Under the pieces are notes generated by a model. That model searched no databases. It saw only the letters and a program-made list of their open reading frames with translations, and was not told the DNA's origin. A program made the position numbers and the translations under genes. A stretch of DNA of 11,464 nucleotides from Sulfurovum sp. (lineage in GTDB: Bacteria; Campylobacterota; Campylobacteria; Campylobacterales; Sulfurovaceae): the NCBI GenBank assembly GCA_026985755.1, contig JALSPX010000146.1, positions 1-11,464 of the forward strand, read 5' to 3'. Positions 1 through 5,468 of this stretch are shown piece by piece (positions within the stretch are counted from its first letter, which is position 1; each line of letters begins with the position of its first letter).

Positions 1-667
1 TAAAAGGCAATTGATCTACAAAAGGTTTAATGTCACCATCTAAAGCACGTATAGCAGGAAAATCGGCACGTTTGCCTCGTAGCTTTTTGAGATGATTATA
101 GGCTTCGACAAATTTAAGTACCCCTATAAACTCTTGTTTAAAAGCACCATTTTCATACACCTCTTCCATACTTTTAGGAAAATGAATATGCATGAGTGTG
201 GCTACCTCTTTAGAGTCCAAGCCTTCATTGTAAAGATTTTGTTCGGAGACATAGGCTTCTATGAGTGAAGCTATTTCGCTCTCTTTTAAAACCGTTTTAT
301 ATTTAGGGGTTATCTTGCCTATCTGTTTGATAGATTTGGGCTGAGACATCTGCAAGTAGCCTTTATACTCTTCTAGTTTACCCTGTATCACATGAGAAGA
401 GCCTACTTCAAAGAGCTTATGATGGTAAGGCGTCACCCGAAAAAAAGTAGAAGAGAGCCTACGCCCTGACTGTGTAAGATTAAAGGTCACACGAAGCTTA
501 CCTGCGTAGATACTAGAATCCACTACTTTGGCTTCTAAAGTATTGATTTTGCCTAGTTCTGGCTTGAGCGTGAGTGTAGTATCGTTATAAGATGTAGGGA
601 TAATGAGTGCAAGATCGAGCAGTGTATGAATTTTAAGTTTTTTAAAAAGTTGTTTTGCTTCGTCCAC
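1..667 (-). CDS. recG: ATP-dependent DNA helicase RecG, N-terminal part (runs off left edge)
   Basis: RecG is a cytoplasmic superfamily 2 helicase that remodels stalled replication forks and branched DNA. Only 222 codons are visible, reading from a GTG at 667 to the left edge. They cover the N-terminal wedge/OB region, with the family-like stretch LALIIPTSYND near residue 20 and FKQEFIGVLKFVEAYNHLKKLRG near the point where the helicase core should begin. The Walker A and DEAH-type motifs lie outside the window, so the call rests on the wedge domain and on context. The GTG start is supported by GGAG six bases upstream (674-677) and by an in-frame TGA at 680-682 that excludes a longer protein. 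It lies downstream of an M16 protein and mqnC on the same strand, an order I recall from Campylobacter. A 187-bp gap with repeats and a possible promoter separates it from the M16 gene. Confidence 0.9.
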   Translation of the reverse strand, partial: MDEAKQLFKKLKIHTLLDLALIIPTSYNDTTLTLKPELGKINTLEAKVVDSSIYAGKLRVTFNLTQSGRRLSSTFFRVTPYHHKLFEVGSSHVIQGKLEEYKGYLQMSQPKSIKQIGKITPKYKTVLKESEIASLIEAYVSEQNLYNEGLDSKEVATLMHIHFPKSMEEVYENGAFKQEFIGVLKFVEAYNHLKKLRGKRADFPAIRALDGDIKPFVDQLPF

Positions 668-683
668 GGGGAACTCCGTTCAA

Positions 684-714
684 ATGAAAAATGAGAAGTG
701 AGAAATGAGAAATT
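684..714 (+). repeat. Heptamer array H1, four 7-bp units
   Basis: Four tandem units read ATGAAAA, ATGAGAA, GTGAGAA, ATGAGAA (684-711), followed by a partial ATT. The array begins just upstream of the recG ribosome binding site. The same unit family recurs at 2141-2168, 2236-2270 (minus strand) and 6962-7034. Confidence 0.85.
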
Positions 715-731
715 CCTAACACATCTGACAA

Positions 732-737
732 ATTATA
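732..737 (-). promoter_or_regulatory. Possible -10 box for recG
   Basis: The minus strand reads TATAAT here, about 65 bp upstream of the recG GTG. No convincing -35 box is seen, which is common in Campylobacterota. If active it would let recG be transcribed independently of the M16 gene, and the transcript leader would contain heptamer array H1. Confidence 0.35.
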
Positions 738-785
738 GCGTAGCTTTAAAAAAAGAGATAAAAATATTGCAAATTGTCATATTTT

Positions 786-853
786 GTAGGGGCAATCCCT
801 TGTGGTTGCCCTTCTCATTCAGATCATGGGCAACCACAAGGGATTGCCCCTAC
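786..853. repeat. Palindromic element A1 (two 26-bp arms in inverted orientation)
   Basis: The left arm at 786-811 starts GTAGGGGCAATCCC and the right arm at 828-853 is its perfect 26-base reverse complement. A 16-base spacer separates them. Each arm is itself a small palindrome, with GGGCAA pairing with TTGCCC. The element ends one base from the stop codon of the M16 gene at 855-857. Related arms are found at 3444-3469 and 4589-4650. There is no T-run after the hairpin on either strand, so it does not look like an ordinary intrinsic terminator. Confidence 0.9.
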
Positions 854-854
854 G

Positions 855-2129
855 CTATTTTTTCTTCGTCACTATAGAAAACGAAATATTAGACAACTCA
901 GTATGTGCCTTAATAAAATCATTCATCTCTTTTAGTGTGACAGATTCTATTTTTGCTAATTGTTCTTTGGCGAAATCTAGTGGTCTGCCATAGTAGTAGT
1001 CGTTATATGCACGTGCGAGTCTCTGGGAGAGTGTTTCGGTGCGTAGTGGCTCTGAGCCCAATAAAAACTCTTTGGTACTATCTAGTTCTTTTTGTGTGAT
1101 ACCATTTTTTACAAAATTATCTGTGACTGATTGAATGAGTTTTTTAGCTTCATCTTGTGTACTTAGCTTGGTCTGCAAATAGCCACTCATGTATGACACT
1201 GACTTGGTACGACGTAGTGACGCATACACCCCATAGGTAAGCCCACGTTTCACACGTATTTCTTCCATCATACGGCTACCAAAACCTGCGCCACCTAGTA
1301 GATATTCTGCTATCTTGGCTTTGTATTGGTCTTTTGCATTATAAGCAAAGTCAAAGGGTGCACCAAAGAATATGTAGGCTTGTTGCGTATTCTCATTGAT
1401 GAGTTTGGTCTCTTTTTTATCAGAACACTGTACCTTGGGAATCTCTTTTGTCTCTACTTTAGGCAAAAGAGAGAGTACCTCTTTGACATACGCTTGTGCT
1501 TCTGTAATATTGATATCTCCCCCCACCACTGCAATCACATTATTGTAACCCAAATGCGAAGTGATAAAATCTTGAATATCTGATACTTTTAACTTCTCTA
1601 TACTCTCAACTGTACCATCATAAGGACGAGCCAGTGCAGAGCCTTTAAAAAGCATAGCACGCAAAGCAGAGCCAGCGATATAATCAAAATCTGCCTCTTT
1701 TTGTTTGAGCCATCCTATCTTTTGGTGTTTGATTTGTGTAAGTGCCTGCTGAGTATAGTTGGGGTCTTTGAGCAGTGCTATCAATCGCTCTATGGCATAA
1801 GGAAATTCAGATTTCAATGCAGAAAGCTCTATCACAAAACTCTCACGCCCTACGCCTGCATGCAAGTCTACTGCATGTGCATCTAACTTGGTAGCAAAAC
1901 CTATACTCCCCTCTTTTGACGTCCCTTCATTGAGTAACTTGGCTGACATATCTGCCAAACCATCTATCGTATTGGACAGATGTCCTGCATTTTTAAATAC
2001 CAACTGCAAAGAGACAATAGGCAAATGCCCACTCTGCTCATACACCATGGGTATTTTGCTCTCTTTAAATGTTATCTCGCTGAGGCTTGCTGCCATAAGT
2101 AATCCTTGTGTTAATAAAATCATTGTCAT
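855..2129 (-). CDS. M16-family (insulinase-like) zinc protease homologue, likely exported and non-catalytic
   Basis: A 424-residue protein with the two-lobed M16B layout. The N-terminal lobe carries GLADMSAKLLNEGT (residues 57-70) where active members have the zinc motif HxxEH. The three zinc and catalytic positions read D60, A63 and K64, and no HxxEH occurs elsewhere. The C-terminal lobe has the arginine/tyrosine segment RVKRGLTYGVY (292-302), typical of the partner subunit of two-part M16 proteases. It may therefore pair with an active subunit encoded elsewhere. A short hydrophobic start (MILLTQGLLMAAS) suggests export to the periplasm. The frame stays open to an ATG at 2249, but that stretch is made of heptamer repeats (FSFLISHFSL), so I place the start at the ATG at 2129, or 2123. 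Neither has a strong ribosome binding site. It lies between mqnC and recG. Confidence 0.85.
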   Translation of the reverse strand: MTMILLTQGLLMAASLSEITFKESKIPMVYEQSGHLPIVSLQLVFKNAGHLSNTIDGLADMSAKLLNEGTSKEGSIGFATKLDAHAVDLHAGVGRESFVIELSALKSEFPYAIERLIALLKDPNYTQQALTQIKHQKIGWLKQKEADFDYIAGSALRAMLFKGSALARPYDGTVESIEKLKVSDIQDFITSHLGYNNVIAVVGGDINITEAQAYVKEVLSLLPKVETKEIPKVQCSDKKETKLINENTQQAYIFFGAPFDFAYNAKDQYKAKIAEYLLGGAGFGSRMMEEIRVKRGLTYGVYASLRRTKSVSYMSGYLQTKLSTQDEAKKLIQSVTDNFVKNGITQKELDSTKEFLLGSEPLRTETLSQRLARAYNDYYYGRPLDFAKEQLAKIESVTLKEMNDFIKAHTELSNISFSIVTKKK

Positions 2130-2140
2130 GATTCTTTTTA

Positions 2141-2168
2141 ATGAGAAATGAGAAATGAGAAATGAGAA
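2141..2168 (+). repeat. Heptamer array H2, four perfect ATGAGAA units
   Basis: Four identical ATGAGAA units lie 11 bp upstream of the likely start of the M16 gene, which is on the opposite strand. Read on the minus strand they translate in frame with the M16 gene and falsely lengthen its open frame. Confidence 0.9.
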
Positions 2169-2235
2169 ATGTGGATACAGATTATTTTTTAAGATATTAT
2201 GTATAACTTTCACAACATAGTGATTGTATTCAATA

Positions 2236-2270
2236 TTTTCATTTTTCATTTTTCATTTCTCACTTTTCAT
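2236..2270 (-). repeat. Heptamer array H3, five units, overlapping the mqnC stop codon
   Basis: On the minus strand the units read ATGAAAA, GTGAGAA, ATGAAAA, ATGAAAA, ATGAAAA. The TGA stop of mqnC (2267-2269) is part of the first unit. Both this array and H1 start with TTCAAATGAAAA, which suggests a common origin. Between H3 and H2 (2172-2235) I see only AT-rich sequence without a convincing promoter. Confidence 0.85.
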
Positions 2271-3331
2271 TTGAAATACTCAAGTATTTCATACGCCGTA
2301 TTACGCTTCGCAGGATTCTCCCCTACATCACGAATCAGGGCAATCATCTCTTCTTGGTTCATGGAGTTTGCTGCACCTGCTGCAGAGACGACATTCTCTT
2401 CCATCATCGTAGAGCCTAAATCATTGGCACCAAATAGCAGTGCCATCTGACCGATATATGAACCTTGGGTCACCCATGAACTTTGAATATTTGACACATT
2501 GTCTAAAAACAGACGTGCTACTGCTAGATAACGCAGGTACTGATTAGGCGTAGTCTTGGTGATAGTAGGCAGTTCACGTTTGAGCTGTGTATGGTCACTT
2601 TGGTAGCTCCACATAATAAAGGCTCTAAATCCACCCGTCTCATCTTGAAGCTGGCGTACGTAGTCCCAATGTTCTACTATCTCACGTGTGGTCTCTACCG
2701 TACCATACATCATCGTAGCAGTAGACTTGATGCCTAGTTTGTGTGCTTGTCTATGTACTTCGAGCCACTGGTCTTTGTCATGCTTTTTAGGTGCGATGAT
2801 GTCACGTACCCTGTCACTGAGTATCTCTGCACCTGCCCCAGGGATAGAGGAGAGTCCCTTGGCTTTGAGTCGTCTAAGTACTTCTGAGATGCTTATCTTT
2901 GAACGGTTGGCAATATAGTCTATCTCTATAGAAGAAAACCCATGAATGGTGACTTGTGGATATTTATTGGAGATATGCTCTACCAAATCTTCGTACCACT
3001 CTATCTCCAGCTTGGGGTGTACCCCACCTTGAAAGAGTATCTGTGTCCCACCAATCGCCAAAAGTTCATCTATCTTTTGGTCTATCTCATCAAAAGAGAG
3101 GATATAGGCATCCTCTTTCTTCTCATGGGTATAAAATGCACAAAACTTACAATCTACCCAACAGATATTGGTATAGTTAATGTTTCTATCTACCACAAAG
3201 GTAGTGACTCCTTTAGGATGCATCTCTTTTTTACGTGCCAGTGCCATTTTCCCCAAGGTTTTTAGATCTGCCTTCTCGATGAGTTCTATGGCTTCATCGA
3301 TGCTCATACGTTTTGTTTTTGGTGCTGTCAT
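2267..3331 (-). CDS. mqnC: Cyclic dehypoxanthinyl futalosine synthase MqnC (radical SAM)
   Basis: MqnC is a cytoplasmic radical SAM enzyme that cyclises dehypoxanthinyl futalosine in the futalosine pathway to menaquinone, the route used by Campylobacterota. The 354-residue length is normal. The [4Fe-4S]-binding motif CX3CX2C is CWVDCKFC with cysteines 57, 61 and 64, preceded by the characteristic NRNINYTN-like stretch (DRNINYTNIC). Further family signatures are ILFQGGVHP (near 100), SIPGAGAEILSDRVRD (near 166) and TATMMYGTVET (near 205). The related enzymes MqnE and CofH are alternatives, but the overall sequence fits MqnC best. The ATG at 3331 has a strong AAGGA site in AAGGAAAAAATATG. The stop codon falls in a heptamer array. 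No other menaquinone gene is in the window. Confidence 0.92.
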   Translation of the reverse strand: MTAPKTKRMSIDEAIELIEKADLKTLGKMALARKKEMHPKGVTTFVVDRNINYTNICWVDCKFCAFYTHEKKEDAYILSFDEIDQKIDELLAIGGTQILFQGGVHPKLEIEWYEDLVEHISNKYPQVTIHGFSSIEIDYIANRSKISISEVLRRLKAKGLSSIPGAGAEILSDRVRDIIAPKKHDKDQWLEVHRQAHKLGIKSTATMMYGTVETTREIVEHWDYVRQLQDETGGFRAFIMWSYQSDHTQLKRELPTITKTTPNQYLRYLAVARLFLDNVSNIQSSWVTQGSYIGQMALLFGANDLGSTMMEENVVSAAGAANSMNQEEMIALIRDVGENPAKRNTAYEILEYFK

Positions 3332-3380
3332 ATTTTTTCCTTATAACCGATTCCATTCCAGATTCCACGGGTCCACGGGG

Positions 3381-3429
3381 TCAGGTGATTCATGATTCAT
3401 TTCTACGAAACAAATCACAAATCACCAGA
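3381..3429. repeat. Palindromic element B1
   Basis: Two 23-base arms (3381-3403 and 3407-3429) flank a 3-base loop (tac). The left arm contains two GATTCAT units and the right arm two ACAAATC units. The arms pair except for two internal 2x2 CA/CA mismatches and one A/A mismatch near the base. A second copy is at 4519-4567. Flanking matches (GG before, TCCCT after) extend the shared sequence to about 56 bp. It lies 50 bp upstream of the mqnC start. The 3332-3380 stretch next to it carries short direct repeats (ATTCCA three times, TCCACGGG-like twice). Confidence 0.88.
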
Positions 3430-3443
3430 TCCCTTATCATGGA

Positions 3444-3469
3444 GGGTAAGCCCATGTGCTTACCCCTAC
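3444..3469. repeat. Single-arm element A2, overlapping the nusB stop codon
   Basis: One 26-base arm of the A family. On the minus strand it starts GTAGGGGTAAGC, and it folds as GGGTAAGC, a 6-base loop and GCTTACCC. It lies 14 bp from element B1, the same B-then-A order as at 4519-4650. The TAG stop of nusB is the TAG inside GTAGGGG. Confidence 0.85.
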
Positions 3470-3903
3470 GATTCTTTTTTGTCATCTACTTCTTTATTGT
3501 CTACAACTCTCTTCTCACCCAAGGCATCCAAAACACCATTGATAAACTTCGGTGCATTATCATCTGCTAATGTTTTAGCAAGCTCCACTGCTTCGTTGAT
3601 AATAATAGCCTTATCCGTCTTCGCTACTAGTATCTCATATGCTCCTAGACGTAAAATAGCTTTTTCTACTTTACCGATACCATTGTAATCCCACTCTGTC
3701 ATGTGTGCATCTATCTCTTTATCTAGCATCTCCAAATTTTCTACAGTACCATCAAAAAGTGTATGCGAAAATTCTCTTTGTTTATTACGAATTTTGTCTT
3801 CTTCGAGGATTTCATCTGAAAATTTAGCAATATTTTCATTGCCTAAATCATAAGCATACAGTAGTCCGACTACGGCTGTTCTTGCTTGGTGACGTGTTGC
3901 CAT
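3466..3903 (-). CDS. nusB: Transcription antitermination factor NusB
   Basis: NusB binds boxA RNA together with NusE (S10) and supports antitermination on rRNA operons. It is a small all-helical cytoplasmic protein. The 145 residues fit the family, with the N-terminal ATRHQARTAVVGLLYAYDLG and the C-terminal signatures VEKAILRLGAYEIL (near 80) and IIINEAVELAKTLADDNAPKFINGVLDAL (near 98-127). The last residues are a charged tail (KEVDDKKES), and the TAG stop lies within repeat arm A2, so the tail end may have been set by the repeat. The ATG at 3903 has only a weak ribosome binding site. It follows ribH by 127 bp, and the ribH-nusB pairing is common. Confidence 0.95.
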   Translation of the reverse strand: MATRHQARTAVVGLLYAYDLGNENIAKFSDEILEEDKIRNKQREFSHTLFDGTVENLEMLDKEIDAHMTEWDYNGIGKVEKAILRLGAYEILVAKTDKAIIINEAVELAKTLADDNAPKFINGVLDALGEKRVVDNKEVDDKKES

Positions 3904-3935
3904 TACTTATTTCTCGCTTTTATAGTATTTTTTGA

Positions 3936-4007
3936 ATGCAACCAGTTGCATGAGCCAACTGCTGAAGTTGACACAGCGTCAGCGTAACTTTGTTTGGCTT
4001 TGCCAAA
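3936..4007. repeat. Cluster of short hairpins between ribH and nusB
   Basis: The 127-bp gap holds three perfect short inverted repeats: ATGCAAC-ca-GTTGCAT (3936-3951), CAACT-gctga-AGTTG (3956-3970) and TTTGGC-ttt-GCCAAA (3993-4007). It also holds a local direct repeat, AGCGTCAGCGT. It resembles none of elements A, B or H. It could be a processing or translation-control site in the ribH-nusB transcript, or a degraded repeat. Stem lengths are short, so some may be chance. Confidence 0.45.
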
Positions 4008-4030
4008 AAAGTGTCCTTTAATGATAGCCA

Positions 4031-4498
4031 TTAGTTCAATTCACTATATAAATTCATAAGCTCGATAAGCCCTGCCATCGCTTCGCCACCTTTGTTTCCT
4101 GCTTTGGTACCTGCACGCTCTATGGCTTGCTCTATGCTGTCAACGGTAAGGACACCAAAGGTTGCAGGTTTCCCATGTTTAAGTGTCATAGATGCCACCC
4201 CTTTGGTAGCCTCTGCTGAGACATAGTCAAAATGAGGTGTCGCTCCTCTGATGACTGCACCTAGACAACATACTGCATCGTATTTACCTGAAGCCAATGC
4301 CTTGTCTAATGCAAATGGAATTTCAAATGCACCAGGTACCAAAATAAGATCTAAATCTTTTTTATTCCCGCCATGTCTTACGTATGTATCTACAGCACCT
4401 TCTACGAGTCTGTCTGTGATGAAGTGATTAAATCTTGCATTAATAATCGCTACTTTTTTGCTTTTATCTACTTGTAGGTTACCTTCTACTATTTTCAT
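4031..4498 (-). CDS. ribH: 6,7-dimethyl-8-ribityllumazine synthase (riboflavin biosynthesis)
   Basis: RibH condenses 5-amino-6-ribitylamino-uracil with 3,4-dihydroxy-2-butanone 4-phosphate to form the lumazine precursor of riboflavin, in a cytoplasmic capsid-like or pentameric assembly. The 155-residue length is normal. Signatures are ARFNHFITD (21-29), LVPGAFEIP (53-61), GAVIRGATPHFDYV (80-93) with the expected catalytic His89, and AGTKAGNKGGEA (119-130). The start at 4498 is chosen for its AAAGGA site (4504-4509 region) and for matching family length. The frame stays open 11 codons further upstream, but those codons come from element B2. No FMN riboswitch is seen upstream. It follows kdsA by 161 bp and precedes nusB. 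Confidence 0.95.
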   Translation of the reverse strand: MKIVEGNLQVDKSKKVAIINARFNHFITDRLVEGAVDTYVRHGGNKKDLDLILVPGAFEIPFALDKALASGKYDAVCCLGAVIRGATPHFDYVSAEATKGVASMTLKHGKPATFGVLTVDSIEQAIERAGTKAGNKGGEAMAGLIELMNLYSELN

Positions 4499-4518
4499 GT
4501 TTTTCCTTTTGTGAGAGG

Positions 4519-4567
4519 TCAGGTGATTCATAATTCATTGCTTTGCAACAAATTACAAATCACCTGA
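4519..4567. repeat. Palindromic element B2
   Basis: Second copy of B. The arms are 4519-4541 and 4545-4567, with loop ttt. It has the same two internal CA/CA mismatches at the same places as B1. Compared with B1, two stem pairs have changed on both sides (G-C to A-T and T-A to G-C), so pairing is kept. It lies 20 bp upstream of the ribH start and partly forms a spurious upstream extension of the ribH frame. Confidence 0.9.
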
Positions 4568-4588
4568 TCCCTGATATTGGATTAATTT

Positions 4589-4650
4589 GTAGGGGTAGAC
4601 CTGTGTGTCTACCCATCATATTGGGTACACACATGGGTGCACTCCCCTAC
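4589..4650. repeat. Palindromic element A3 (two diverged arms)
   Basis: Left arm 4589-4614 starts GTAGGGGTAGACC. The right arm at 4623-4650 is inverted and ends CCCCTAC. The outer 7 bases of the two arms match perfectly and the inner parts have diverged. The left arm alone folds as GGGTAGAC, 6-base loop, GTCTACCC. It lies 21 bp from B2 and 9 bp beyond the kdsA stop codon. No T-run follows. Confidence 0.85.
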
Positions 4651-4659
4651 GTTCATTAT

Positions 4660-5460
4660 TTATTCCACGATACTTCTTATGGCATCTATTTGTTTCATAA
4701 GTGTATCTAATTTTTGTAATTCTATCATATTTGGACCATCACTCAAAGCGATGCTTGGATTAAAGTGTGTCTCAAAGAAGAAACCATCTACTCCTACTGC
4801 TACTGCTGCACGACTTAAATAAGGTACAAGCTCTGAGTCTCCTCCACTTGTCGCTCCACCGCTTGCTGGCTGTTGTACAGAGTGTGTGGCATCGAAAATC
4901 ACAGGAGCAAACTCTCGCATCTGTTTTAATCCACGCATATCTACCACAAGATTACCATACCCAAAGGTTGAGCCACGTTCTGTGAGCCATACATTGTATT
5001 TTTCTGCATTTTCATAGGTAGCTTCACCCTCAAAACCACGTGTTTTGAGTACTTTTTTGACTGAGTGCTCCATCGCTTGAGGGGCTAAAAATTGCCCTTT
5101 TTTGATGTTCACTACCGCAGAGGTCTTTGCTGCAGCCACAAGTAAATCCGTCTGACGACATAAAAAAGCAGGGATTTGAAGTACATCTGCCACCTCAGCC
5201 ACAGAAGCTGGTTGTGTATAGTCATGCACATCTGTGAGTATCTTGTACCCAAACTGCTCTTTGACTTCAGCAAGCATTTTTAAGCCTTCATCAAGACCTG
5301 GTCCTCGAAAAGAGTCCAAAGAGGTACGATTAGCCTTGTCAAAACTCGCTTTAAAGTAAAAATCTTTTGTGCAATCTTCATGGTATTTGCCTAATGACTC
5401 TGCAATACGCATGACAGTGTCACGGCTCTCTAATACGCATGGTCCCGCTATAAGTATCAT
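4660..5460 (-). CDS. kdsA: 3-deoxy-D-manno-octulosonate 8-phosphate synthase (KdsA), metal-dependent type
   Basis: KdsA condenses arabinose 5-phosphate with phosphoenolpyruvate to Kdo 8-phosphate, the precursor of the inner-core sugar of lipopolysaccharide or lipooligosaccharide. The 266 residues form one TIM barrel. Signatures are AGPCVLES (5-12), DKANRTS (41-47), SFRGPGL (50-56) and FDATHSVQQP (189-198). Cys8, His193, Glu230 and Asp241 match the metal-binding set of the metal-dependent class, whereas the E. coli type has Asn in place of the Cys. The start is the ATG at 5460, which has AAGGA in TAAGGAAAGAGATG. A TTG 15 bases further upstream is less likely. The ribosome binding site overlaps the stop codon of the Uma2 gene, so translation is probably coupled. 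ribH and nusB follow on the same strand, as in other Campylobacterota. Confidence 0.95.
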   Translation of the reverse strand: MILIAGPCVLESRDTVMRIAESLGKYHEDCTKDFYFKASFDKANRTSLDSFRGPGLDEGLKMLAEVKEQFGYKILTDVHDYTQPASVAEVADVLQIPAFLCRQTDLLVAAAKTSAVVNIKKGQFLAPQAMEHSVKKVLKTRGFEGEATYENAEKYNVWLTERGSTFGYGNLVVDMRGLKQMREFAPVIFDATHSVQQPASGGATSGGDSELVPYLSRAAVAVGVDGFFFETHFNPSIALSDGPNMIELQKLDTLMKQIDAIRSIVE

Positions 5461-5468
5461 CTCTTTCC

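Noticed and set aside
786..853. Element A1 as a rho-independent terminator of the M16 gene
   Set aside because: The stem is strong, but no T-run follows on the minus strand (it continues CAAAATATGAC). Related elements also lack one.
663..3380. Shared 10-mer GTCCACGGGG near the recG start and upstream of mqnC
   Set aside because: Dozens of repeated 10-mers are expected by chance in a window of this size, and no longer flanking similarity is seen.
4499..4659. FMN riboswitch upstream of ribH
   Set aside because: The gap is accounted for by elements B2 and A3, and none of the conserved RFN-element segments is visible.
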